From positions 1 through 29,759 of the forward strand of contig CATYSO010000025.1 in assembly GCA_958412345.1 (NCBI GenBank): DNA of 29,759 nt. Reading direction: 5' to 3'. Below, piece after piece: positions 9,232-15,952 of the stretch (positions are counted from its first letter, which is position 1; the number at the start of each line of letters is the position of its first letter). The DNA comes from an uncultured Collinsella sp. GTDB taxonomy: Bacteria > Actinomycetota > Coriobacteriia > Coriobacteriales > Coriobacteriaceae. A program made the translations under genes and the position numbers. The notes below the pieces were generated by a model that saw nothing but the letters and a program-made list of their open reading frames with translations, made no database searches and had not been told where the DNA came from.

Positions 9232-9902
9232 TCGCTATCCTCCATAACGTAGCCCTCTCCAATCCGATTGCGAATCGGGTCGTATCCCAAAGCGCTGCGC
9301 AGCTTTTTGCGGAGTGATGAGATATGAACGCGGGTTGCGTTGCTAAAGCTGTTCACGGTGCTATCCCAGACGTGTTCGATAAGCTCCTCTTGGCTTACCG
9401 GCCGCCCCTGATTAAGCATCAGGTATTCCAGGATTCCCGTTTCCTTGCGTGTAAGAGATAGAGTCTTACTGTCCACGGAGGCGATGCGCGCCTTGGTGTC
9501 AAAGCAGAGTTTTCCGCAGGTTAATACTATGTCGCTTTGTGCGAAGCGCCTGAGGGTAAGGCTGCGGATCCTTGCCGCAAGTTCGTCCAGATGAAACGGC
9601 TTGGTGAGGTAATCGTTGGCGCCGGCATCGAGTCCGGCGACTTTATCGGATACTTCGCCACGCGCGGACAGAATCAGTACCTTGGTCTCGCAGTCGGTTT
9701 TCCTAAGTTCCCTGAGCACGGTCATGCCGTCGATACGGGGGAGATTGAGGTCGAGCACCACGAGGTCAAAGACTTCGACGCCCAGCAGGTCGAGCGCCTC
9801 CCGTCCATCATGGCAGCAGTCGACGCTGTATGCCAGGTTTCGCAAGCTGCGTGCGATTGTGTCGCACAGTGCTCGCTCGTCTTCGACGATCAAAATATGC
9901 AT
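9228..9902 (-). CDS. OmpR/PhoB-family response regulator
   Basis: This is a 224-residue regulator. The receiver domain has the acidic pocket E7/D8, the phosphoacceptor Asp51 (VVLDLNLP), and the conserved switch and lysine residues (LILSA, Lys101 in LTKPF). The C-terminal winged helix (about 130-224) carries the typical ETGILEYLMLNQGRPVS region, followed by a recognition-helix region (ATRVHISSLRKKL) and IRNRIGEGYVM. The start at 9902 (MHILIVEDE) was preferred over an ATG six codons upstream because AAGGAG lies 7 bases before it and receiver domains usually begin this way. It pairs with the kinase downstream. It is divergent from the CXXC/Fe-S/thioredoxin module 90 bases away, with a triple ATGGTC repeat in between that could be its binding site. 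Confidence 0.95.
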   Translation of the reverse strand: MHILIVEDERALCDTIARSLRNLAYSVDCCHDGREALDLLGVEVFDLVVLDLNLPRIDGMTVLRELRKTDCETKVLILSARGEVSDKVAGLDAGANDYLTKPFHLDELAARIRSLTLRRFAQSDIVLTCGKLCFDTKARIASVDSKTLSLTRKETGILEYLMLNQGRPVSQEELIEHVWDSTVNSFSNATRVHISSLRKKLRSALGYDPIRNRIGEGYVMEDSE

Positions 9903-9946
9903 AACAGGCTCCTTGCACATTCCAAATCGCGCTTAACACGGATTTT

Positions 9947-9969
9947 ATGGTCGATATGGTCCAATGGTC
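9947..9969 (+). promoter_or_regulatory. Triple ATGGTC direct repeat, possible response-regulator binding site
   Basis: ATGGTC occurs at 9947-9952, 9956-9961 and 9964-9969, in the 90-base gap between the response regulator and the divergent electron-transfer module. OmpR-family regulators usually bind direct repeats near their own promoters. The 8-9 base spacing is slightly tighter than the common 10-11, so the assignment is tentative. Confidence 0.35.
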
Positions 9970-9992
9970 GCGTAACGAAAGGAGTGGTCAGG

Positions 9993-10139
9993 TTGTTCAA
10001 AGCGGTAAAACCCGTGGTACAGGTCGCTTTGTTGATCGTCGGAATTGCCATGGTGTGCTTTGGCGTTATGCGTGGCGAGGCGGATGCCGTGCTGGCCAAA
10101 GCGATTAGGCTGTGCTTGGAGTGTATCGGAATTGGATAA
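9993..10139 (+). CDS. Small CXXC membrane protein, CD1871A-like
   Basis: This 48-residue protein is predicted to start at TTG 9993, which has AAAGGAG 8 bases upstream; there is no better-placed ATG. A single hydrophobic helix (about residues 7-25, VVQVALLIVGIAMVCFGVM) is followed by RGEADAVLAKAIRLCLECIGIG, with a CLEC motif just before the C-terminus. The layout of helix, RGE and a terminal CLECIGIG matches what I remember of the CD1871A family of CXXC proteins in anaerobic Gram-positive bacteria. It overlaps the next gene by 8 bases, so it is the first gene of a three-gene module with a polyferredoxin-like membrane protein and a thioredoxin-like lipoprotein. A role in thiol/electron transfer at the membrane is inferred from the CXXC and the neighbours. 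Confidence 0.75.
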   Translation: MFKAVKPVVQVALLIVGIAMVCFGVMRGEADAVLAKAIRLCLECIGIG

Positions 10140-11034
10140 AAGAGAAAACACTGCGTCGCATGTTTTGGCCCGATTTCGCGGATTCATTCAGGCGGCGGCG
10201 ACGCTCATCACCAATATTCACCTGCCAAACTTTGCCAAAGGCGGCATCTATCAGGGCGCGGGAAAAACAGTCTGCGTACCTGGGCTTAATTGCTATTCGT
10301 GCCCCGCGGCATCGGGTGCGTGCCCCATCGGGTCGTTCCAGTCGGTGGTAGGTTCATCCAAGTTCAACTTTTCTTACTATGTTACCGGTACGCTCATTTT
10401 GCTCGGCGTGCTGCTGGGACGCTTTGTATGCGGCTTTCTGTGTCCGTTTGGCTGGCTGCAGGAGCTGCTTCATAAGATTCCCGGCAAAAAGTTCTCCACG
10501 AAAAAGCTCAAGCCGCTCACGTACATCAAGTACATCGTGCTGCTGTTTGCCGTGGTGCTGCTGCCCGTCTTGGTGGTTAACGACGTGGGCATGGGCGACC
10601 CGTTCTTTTGCAAGTACATCTGTCCGCAGGGTGTGCTCGAGGGTGCCATTCCGCTGGCCATTGCCAATGCCGGCATTCGATCTGCGTTGGGACATCTCTT
10701 TACTTGGAAACTTGCCGTTCTCATTGCCGTGGTAGTGCTGAGCGTTTTGTTCTACCGCCCCTTCTGCAAATGGATTTGTCCACTCGGCGCATTCTATGCG
10801 CTCATGAATAGGGTGTCCCTACTGGGGATTCAGGTCGACGCGTGCAAATGCGTCTCGTGCGGCAAGTGCTCAAAGGTTTGTCAGATGGACGTTGATGTGG
10901 TCCGCGCGCCCAATCATGCCGAATGTATCCGGTGCGGAAAGTGCATCGGGGCCTGTCCTGTCGATGCCATCAGCTATCGCTATGGCCTGGATGTGTCGGC
11001 GGAAAAGCTTCCCTTGACCGCCGATAAAAAGTAA
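10132..11034 (+). CDS. Polyferredoxin-like membrane electron-transfer protein (NapH/NosR type, Fer4_5)
   Basis: This is a 300-residue integral membrane protein, starting at a TTG (10132) that overlaps the previous gene by 8 bases with GGAG 10 bases upstream. An N-terminal cysteine cluster (C48, C54, C57, C64) is followed by about four to five hydrophobic segments. Two classic CxxxCP motifs, CGFLCP (C100/C104) and CKWICP (C212/C216), fit Fer4_5. A further pair, CKYICP (C160/C164), also lies between helices. The C-terminus has two [4Fe-4S] ferredoxin motifs: CVSCGKCSKVC, then CIRCGKCIGACP (C265-C275). Proteins of this type pass electrons across or along the membrane. With a CXXC peptide before it and a thioredoxin-like lipoprotein after it, the likely job is to feed reducing power to an extracytoplasmic thiol pathway. 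The final acceptor is not encoded here. Confidence 0.9.
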   Translation: MDKRENTASHVLARFRGFIQAAATLITNIHLPNFAKGGIYQGAGKTVCVPGLNCYSCPAASGACPIGSFQSVVGSSKFNFSYYVTGTLILLGVLLGRFVCGFLCPFGWLQELLHKIPGKKFSTKKLKPLTYIKYIVLLFAVVLLPVLVVNDVGMGDPFFCKYICPQGVLEGAIPLAIANAGIRSALGHLFTWKLAVLIAVVVLSVLFYRPFCKWICPLGAFYALMNRVSLLGIQVDACKCVSCGKCSKVCQMDVDVVRAPNHAECIRCGKCIGACPVDAISYRYGLDVSAEKLPLTADKK

Positions 11035-11063
11035 ACAAGCTTCGACAAAACGGAGGAATGACT

Positions 11064-12035
11064 ATGAAGCTTTCTAAGATTGCGGCCCTGTTTATGGTGC
11101 CGGTATTGGCCTTGTGCCTTGTGGCATGTTCGGCGCCCGGTGGCAATGCGAGCGAATCTGCGAGCTCCGATCCTAAGATCGCAGAACTCACTGCGCAGAA
11201 GCCGGCCAATGCCAACGAGGCCGCCGAGCTGTATGCGAAGCTCATGCAGAAGGAGAACGAGATCTTTTCGAGTGATAACGCGCTGTGGGAAAAGGTATTC
11301 AATGCGGCAAATAAAGACTCGGCAATGATTGAGGATGGCAGCAATTACGGCGATTTCCTGCTCAAGACCATCGACGGCGCCAAGGACGAGTTTACGGCAG
11401 ATGAGCTGAAGACGCTCAAGGCCGGCGCGCAGCAGATCAAGGAGATCGAGGACAAGCTCGAGAGCCTGGAAAAGAAGTTTCCCGGCTGTGGAAGCACGCC
11501 GAGTGCAGGCGAGAGCGTCGACGCTTCGGCCGCTGGCATGACGGCTGGCGCCGATGCTTCGAGCGAGGCGACGAAGTTCCCTAGCTTTACGGGCAAGGAC
11601 CTGGACGGCAACGACGTGAGCAGCGACGAGCTGTTCTCTAAGAACAAGGTCACCGTCATGAACTTCTGGTTTACCACTTGTAAGCCGTGCGTGGGCGAGC
11701 TGGGCGATCTTGAGGATCTGAATAAGGAGCTTGCCGAGAAGGGCGGCCAGGTCGTAGGCGTCAATTCCTTTACGCTCGATGGCAAAAAGGACGAGATTGC
11801 AGATGCCAAGGACGTGCTGAGCAAGAAGGGCGTGACGTATAAGAACATCTGGTTCAAGTCGGATAGCGAGGCCGGTAAGTTTACGTCAAATCTGTTCTCG
11901 TTCCCGACAACCTACGTTATCGATCAGAACGGCAACATCGTAGGGGAGCCCATCGTGGGCGCCATCAGCTCCGCCGAGCAGCGCGCGGCGCTCGACAAGC
12001 TTATCGACCAGGCGATTGCGAATAGCGAGCAGTAA
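11064..12035 (+). CDS. TlpA/redoxin-type thioredoxin-fold lipoprotein
   Basis: This is a 323-residue lipoprotein. The signal ends in lipobox LVAC with Cys22 lipidated, so the protein sits on the outer face of the membrane. Residues about 35-140 form a charged helical region without an obvious family. Residues about 170-323 are a TlpA/AhpC-like redoxin domain with the redox motif FWFTTCKPC (C206, C209) and the cis-proline in FSFPTTYVID (Pro281). The extra Cys142 (GCG) is notable. The start at 11064 was chosen over an ATG at 11058 because the GGAGG motif sits 7 bases upstream of it but only 1 base from the earlier one. It follows the Fe-S membrane protein by 29 bases, so the two are probably cotranscribed. 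It is likely the soluble end of the electron chain, reducing unknown disulfides or methionine sulfoxides. Confidence 0.92.
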   Translation: MKLSKIAALFMVPVLALCLVACSAPGGNASESASSDPKIAELTAQKPANANEAAELYAKLMQKENEIFSSDNALWEKVFNAANKDSAMIEDGSNYGDFLLKTIDGAKDEFTADELKTLKAGAQQIKEIEDKLESLEKKFPGCGSTPSAGESVDASAAGMTAGADASSEATKFPSFTGKDLDGNDVSSDELFSKNKVTVMNFWFTTCKPCVGELGDLEDLNKELAEKGGQVVGVNSFTLDGKKDEIADAKDVLSKKGVTYKNIWFKSDSEAGKFTSNLFSFPTTYVIDQNGNIVGEPIVGAISSAEQRAALDKLIDQAIANSEQ

Positions 12036-12050
12036 AGGCTGAGTACACGT

Positions 12051-12082
12051 AATGTGACAAAGGGACAGTCCCTTTGTCACAT
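12051..12082. repeat. Dispersed palindrome family A, copy 1
   Basis: AATGTGACAAAGGGAC, one central base, then GTCCCTTTGTCACAT forms an almost perfect hairpin 15 bases after the thioredoxin-like lipoprotein gene. The same palindrome returns at 21800-21832 and, degraded, at 23494-23523. Here it is placed where it could stop transcription or protect the 3' end, but it has no T run. Confidence 0.85.
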
Positions 12083-12125
12083 CGTCGATGTTGTGTGCGG
12101 GACGGTGCGCTGTGTGGCGTGCCGT

Positions 12126-12201
12126 CCCACTCGTTTTTTGGCGCGGTTCGTTACATTCCTCACTGGTGTCGCAAAAATGGGGATAGAGTAGGACAAACGC
12201 G
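12126..12201 (+). repeat. Dispersed 76-base repeat family C, copy 1
   Basis: This runs from CCCACTCGTTTTTTG through GGTTCGTTACATTCCTCACT to ATAGAGTAGGACAAACGCG. It matches 18417-18492 in the same orientation with only a few differences. It lies in the 335-base gene-free stretch 12036-12370, which also holds the family A palindrome and the promoter/operator of the next gene. It is not itself a simple palindrome. Function unknown. Confidence 0.85.
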
Positions 12202-12295
12202 ATCTCCATTTCGCCGAGCGGGCGAGGAGTAGGCGAATCAAATCCGCTTTTGACTACCGTTCGGCATGTTAAGGGCGCCTCTCCCCGCTTAATGC

Positions 12296-12339
12296 TTGAC
12301 GAGGCGTCCTTTGGTTTATATACCTATCGGTAGGCATAT
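12296..12339 (+). promoter_or_regulatory. Promoter and overlapping TetR-like operator of the first OFA transporter
   Basis: A good -35 box TTGACG (12296-12301) is followed by a 17-base spacer and the -10 box TATACC (12319-12324). An inverted repeat ATATACCTA-tcgg-TAGGCATAT (12318-12339, 8 of 9 positions pairing) covers the -10 box. A repressor bound here would block the promoter. The half-site TATACCTA recurs in front of the deiminase gene next to tetR, so the TetR-family protein at 13789-14367 is the probable ligand. Confidence 0.6.
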
Positions 12340-12370
12340 AGGTTGCACTGCCGATAGAAACGGAGTAGCT

Positions 12371-13651
12371 ATGGCTCAGATCGCATCAACCGAAAAGGAC
12401 CGCCCCCACGAGAGCGGCGCATTTGCTTGGATCGTTGTTATTGCGCTTGGTTTGATGTCCGCCGGAACAACCGGCACATACAGCATTGTTGCCGGCTCAT
12501 TCGTTGCTCCGGTATGCGAAGATCTCGGCTTCGACTACACCTCTTTCTCTTTCTATTTCACCGCCATTCTTCTTGGTCTCGCTCTTGGCCTCCCACTCCT
12601 AAGCCGCTTCATACCAAAAGTAATTGGCAAACCGTGGCACATAGGCATTGAGCTCGTCCTCATTGCCGCTGGCGCCGCGATGGCGTTCTACACCGAAGTC
12701 TGGATGTTCATCGCTTCCGCCGCAGTCATCGGCATCTGTTTTTCGTTTACAACCGGTGTTTGCATGTCCGACGTCATTGACCAATGGTTTAGCAAATCAT
12801 CCGGTCTTGCCATCGGCCTTGCATGGGGCGTTAACTCCCTTTGCACGCTTCTTCTCAGTCCCGTTGTCACGCTTGTCATCGAGCAACAAGGCTGGCGCGT
12901 GGGATTCATCGTGCTTGCAGCCGTTTCCGCAGCCATGATTCTGCCTGCAAGCGCCTTTATCATTCGATTTAAACCTTCTGATCGCAATATGCTTCCGTAC
13001 GGAGAAACCGCCATCGAAACCTCCGAGGACAACGGTCCTGAAAATCAGGATGATGTTCTTACGGGCATGACGCTCCGGGATGCTGCGAAGACGCCGTCTT
13101 TTATCCTCTGCGTCTTGCTGCTTTGCGTGGCGCAACTCACCTGCTGCATGAATCAGCTGTTTCCAACTTACGCAAGCGAGGTTGGATTCAATCCCATCGT
13201 AGGAAGCCTGATGGTCTCCGCAGCCTCTCTCTCCGATATCTTCTTAAATCCCTTGGTTGGAAAAACGTGCGATAAGCTCGGCGCCATTAAAGCAACGGTC
13301 GCGTGGATAGCAGTTAGCATCTCCTCTTTCTTGCTCCTCATCATTGGCGGAAACAGTGAGACCGTCTCCATCATCGCCGCCGGCGTGAACGATGTCATGT
13401 TTGCCATTGTTGGAACCGCAATGCCAATGCTCCTCCTTTCGCTTTTCGGATCGAAAGACTTCGGAAGGATTTACTCGATTGTCTGCTCCGCAGGATATAT
13501 CGTTGGCGCGTTTGGCATGCCGGTCATGATGAAGGTCTACGGCATGGCGGGATCTTTCCAGGGAGTTTTTATCTTCTGCATCGTCTGCAACCTTATGATT
13601 GCCGCATTTGCCATCATCTCTGGGCTTCTTAATAAAGCTGCCGTGAAATAG
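12371..13651 (+). CDS. OFA-type major facilitator transporter (first copy)
   Basis: This is a 426-residue integral membrane protein with about 12 hydrophobic segments, in the oxalate/formate antiporter-like (OFA) branch of the MFS. The first helix reads FAWIVVIALGLMSAGTTGTYS, followed by AGSFVAPVCEDLGFDYTSFS. Near the C-terminus is FGRIYSIVCSAGYIVGAFGMP. It is clearly paralogous to the transporter at 17029-18294 over its whole length. The start at 12371 has GGAG 5 bases upstream; an upstream in-frame ATG would add polar sequence. It has its own promoter with an operator over the -10 box and is followed by a strong terminator. OFA members carry small organic anions or drugs; the substrate here is unknown, but the genes next to it suggest a guanidino/ureido compound or its product. 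Confidence 0.85.
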   Translation: MAQIASTEKDRPHESGAFAWIVVIALGLMSAGTTGTYSIVAGSFVAPVCEDLGFDYTSFSFYFTAILLGLALGLPLLSRFIPKVIGKPWHIGIELVLIAAGAAMAFYTEVWMFIASAAVIGICFSFTTGVCMSDVIDQWFSKSSGLAIGLAWGVNSLCTLLLSPVVTLVIEQQGWRVGFIVLAAVSAAMILPASAFIIRFKPSDRNMLPYGETAIETSEDNGPENQDDVLTGMTLRDAAKTPSFILCVLLLCVAQLTCCMNQLFPTYASEVGFNPIVGSLMVSAASLSDIFLNPLVGKTCDKLGAIKATVAWIAVSISSFLLLIIGGNSETVSIIAAGVNDVMFAIVGTAMPMLLLSLFGSKDFGRIYSIVCSAGYIVGAFGMPVMMKVYGMAGSFQGVFIFCIVCNLMIAAFAIISGLLNKAAVK

Positions 13652-13688
13652 GCCGGGCCGATTTTTACCTTCGCAGAACCCTACGCAA

Positions 13689-13734
13689 CGGGGCCGATTC
13701 CAAACTAGCTTGGAATCGGCCCCGCTTTTCGTTT
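13689..13734 (+). terminator. Strong terminator between the transporter and tetR
   Basis: CGGGGCCGATTCCAA (13689-13703) pairs perfectly over 15 bases with TTGGAATCGGCCCCG (13710-13724) around a 6-base loop, followed by CTTTTCGTTT. It lies between convergent genes and is T-rich on the plus side, so it serves the transporter gene and could also help stop tetR transcription. Confidence 0.9.
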
Positions 13735-13788
13735 CAATGATCACCAGCAGGCCACCCGAGCATCAGCGTGCACTTCCGCTTGACTAGC

Positions 13789-14367
13789 CTATTTGAACAT
13801 GAGTCCAACTACCCCGGCCCAAACCGCCTTTTCGTCAATATCCTCGTCCTGCGCGACCGTATTGCTTGTTCCCTCAAGAACGGTATACAGGATCTGGACG
13901 TACAACATAACATCGGTGCCATCCGGAAACGCACCAATCTCAACGCCATGCGACAGGATATCCTTTAGCGCCCCCATAGTTCGATTGGTTGCCGTTGCCT
14001 GACGCTCTTGGACCGCAGGAATTCGGTTTGCCTGAATACTGACCTCTGCTAACACGCGACGTCGCTTTTCATCGCTTCGATAGCCGCCTATAACCGTATT
14101 GCCGAGTTCAATAAGCGCCGCTTTAAAGCCGTCCCGATCGACAATCAGCGAATAGTCGCGCTGATAATCAATGGACGGGAACATGCTATCCAAGAGTGTG
14201 GTGAAGATTTCTTCCTTGGAGGAAAAGTAATAGTACACAGACGGTTTGGAGATGCCGACGCGATCGCAGATTTTTCCAATCGAGGCCTTGTCGTAGCCGA
14301 CCTCCGCCACAAGATCGTACATCGCATCCAGTATTTTTCTCTTTGTACTCACGCAGCATTTCTCCAT
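13789..14367 (-). CDS. TetR-family transcriptional repressor
   Basis: This is a 192-residue protein with an N-terminal TetR HTH: TKRKILDAMYDLVAEVGYDKASI, then GKICDRVGISKPSVYYYFSS and KEEIF. The C-terminal helical ligand-binding domain has no recognisable ligand motif. It is divergent from the deiminase gene at 14593 and convergent with the first OFA transporter. Inverted repeats built on TATACCTAYCG/CGGTAGG lie both in the tetR-deiminase gap and over the transporter promoter, which suggests it controls both units. The inducer is probably a substrate or product of the deiminase pathway (inference). Confidence 0.92.
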   Translation of the reverse strand: MEKCCVSTKRKILDAMYDLVAEVGYDKASIGKICDRVGISKPSVYYYFSSKEEIFTTLLDSMFPSIDYQRDYSLIVDRDGFKAALIELGNTVIGGYRSDEKRRRVLAEVSIQANRIPAVQERQATATNRTMGALKDILSHGVEIGAFPDGTDVMLYVQILYTVLEGTSNTVAQDEDIDEKAVWAGVVGLMFK

Positions 14368-14451
14368 TGCAAATCACTTCCGCACTACCAACATTATTAA
14401 GCATGGCAATGGGACATCAATTCGGGCTCAAACATGACCACTATAAACGGC

Positions 14452-14513
14452 GAACGGTATGTATTGGTAGGCGAGCGGCATTTATTCAAAATAATCTACC
14501 GAACGGTAGGTAT
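14452..14513. promoter_or_regulatory. Paired TetR-like operator sites between tetR and the deiminase gene
   Basis: GAACGGTATGTAT (14452-14464) and GAACGGTAGGTAT (14501-14513) are direct repeats 49 bases apart. The second is part of the palindrome CTACCGAACGGTAG (14496-14509). Read on the minus strand it gives TATACCTACCG, matching the half-site over the promoter of the first OFA transporter. Two sites in a divergent intergenic region fit autoregulation plus control of the deiminase operon. A small palindrome TATAGTA-g-TACTATA (14511-14525) follows. Confidence 0.55.
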
Positions 14514-14592
14514 AGTAGTACTATAGCAGGTGAAACCCCGCTAATTGTCGCGGCCGGACAGCATCGCGGGAAACCCGACGGAAGGACCAACC

Positions 14593-15831
14593 ATGTACGA
14601 GAACTATCGTATGCCGGGCGAGTTCGAGAAGCGCTCCAACGTCTATGTGACCTGGCTTCCCGATTACATTCGCGCGGAGGGATTCGATAACCGCCAGCCC
14701 TGCGTTGACGTGATCAAGGCTCTGCTCGAGTATGGCGACGTTACGGTCAACCTCAACTGCGGCACCCCGGGCTCCTACGAGGAAGCCTGCTCGCGTCTGA
14801 AGGAGGAGGGAGTCGACCTCGATCGTATCGAGATCACGCAGTTCGAAGACTCCAACTTCTATGTCCGCGACAACGGCCCCAGCATCATGGTCGACGATGA
14901 GGGCCATTCCTATATGGTCAATCCCGCTTGGACTTACTACGGCGTATGGGACAAGAACTCCCCGGAGTGCCAGTCCGCACGTAGGGCAGCCGTTCACATG
15001 GCGGTTGCGCTCGGTTGCTTCGATATCGTTAATTCCGAAATGGTTTCGGAGGGCGGCGACCGCGAGTTTGACGGTCACGGCACCCTGATCGCCATCGAGG
15101 ACACAGAATGCCGCAAGCGCAATCCCGAGTTCACGAAAGAGGAAGTTGAGGCTGAGTACAAGCGCATATACAACCTCAACAAGGTTATCTGGCTGCCTCA
15201 GCCTATGCTCGAGGACGACGACTATCGACTGGGCATCCTCGACGAGAAGGAAGACGGAACCCCCGTCTTTGGCATGAGTTTTGCGGCCCATATCGATGAG
15301 ATGTGCCGCTTTATCACCCCGAACAAGATTCTTCTTGCCGAGGTGTCCGATGAGGAGGCCGCTTCGAGCAAGGCTGGCGCAGAGTCTCGCCGCCGCATTG
15401 AGGCAGCCTACGAGATTCTGAGCAAAGAGACAGACTGGGAGGGCAAGCCCTTCGAGATTGTCCGTATGCCCACCGCCGAGCCGATCGAAGTCGTCATCGC
15501 CCCCGGCGACGAGGATTACGAGCTGTACAAGGGCTTCATTGATGAAATGGGCGGCAAGTTCATGGATGGAACCCCTTGGCCCGAAGGACCCGTCCACTTC
15601 TACGCCGCAGCGAGCTACTGCAACTTCTTGATCTGCAACGGCGTCGTTCTTGGCCAGCGTTACTACCACGAGGGCATGAACGAAATCGTGAAAGAGAAGG
15701 ACGAGCAGGCCAAGGCAGTTCTTGAGAGCTGCTTCCCCGATCGCAAGGTCATCATGATCGACTCTCTCGCGCTTAACCTGTCCGGCGGCGGCGTGCACTG
15801 CTGGACCAAGGACGTGGCAGCCAGCTGCTAG
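14593..15831 (+). CDS. aguA: Agmatine deiminase-family protein (divergent)
   Basis: This 412-residue member of the agmatine/peptidyl-arginine deiminase family would hydrolyse a guanidino group to a ureido group plus ammonia; with agmatine the product is N-carbamoylputrescine. Visible family motifs are FYVRDNGPS (89-97), EGGDREFDGHGTLI (153-166), RNPEFTKEEVE, a His-x-Asp pair (AAHIDEM, H233/D235) and the catalytic Cys403 in GGGVHCWTKDV near the C-terminus. The catalytic set therefore appears complete. It is longer than a typical AguA (about 360-380), and the usual TDGHVD and N-terminal TWMAWP-like motifs are altered (AAHID; VYVTWLPDY), so the true substrate may differ from agmatine. The start at 14593 has GGAAGGA upstream. 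A carbamoyltransferase follows, which supports a deiminase/phosphorolysis pathway. TetR-like operators lie upstream. Confidence 0.75.
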   Translation: MYENYRMPGEFEKRSNVYVTWLPDYIRAEGFDNRQPCVDVIKALLEYGDVTVNLNCGTPGSYEEACSRLKEEGVDLDRIEITQFEDSNFYVRDNGPSIMVDDEGHSYMVNPAWTYYGVWDKNSPECQSARRAAVHMAVALGCFDIVNSEMVSEGGDREFDGHGTLIAIEDTECRKRNPEFTKEEVEAEYKRIYNLNKVIWLPQPMLEDDDYRLGILDEKEDGTPVFGMSFAAHIDEMCRFITPNKILLAEVSDEEAASSKAGAESRRRIEAAYEILSKETDWEGKPFEIVRMPTAEPIEVVIAPGDEDYELYKGFIDEMGGKFMDGTPWPEGPVHFYAAASYCNFLICNGVVLGQRYYHEGMNEIVKEKDEQAKAVLESCFPDRKVIMIDSLALNLSGGGVHCWTKDVAASC

Positions 15832-15877
15832 CGAGCCCTTAAGCTGCGCTATCTGACCTAGGCACCACATATACCGT

Positions 15878-15909
15878 CCCCCGAGAGTTGTCCGTGCTTC
15901 TCTCGGGGG
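15878..15909 (+). terminator. Stable hairpin between deiminase and carbamoyltransferase genes
   Basis: CCCCCGAGAG (15878-15887) pairs with CTCTCGGGGG (15900-15909) over 10 bases with a 12-base loop. There is no following T run, so it may be an RNA-processing or partial-attenuation structure that sets different expression of the two enzymes, not a full terminator. Confidence 0.5.
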
Positions 15910-15952
15910 CACATCCACCGATTATTTATCAGTAGATAGAAAGGAAATAGGC

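Noticed and set aside
14521..15918. 465-codon minus-strand open frame opposite the deiminase gene
   Set aside because: It is antisense to a well-conserved enzyme; the open frame follows from GC-rich codon bias.
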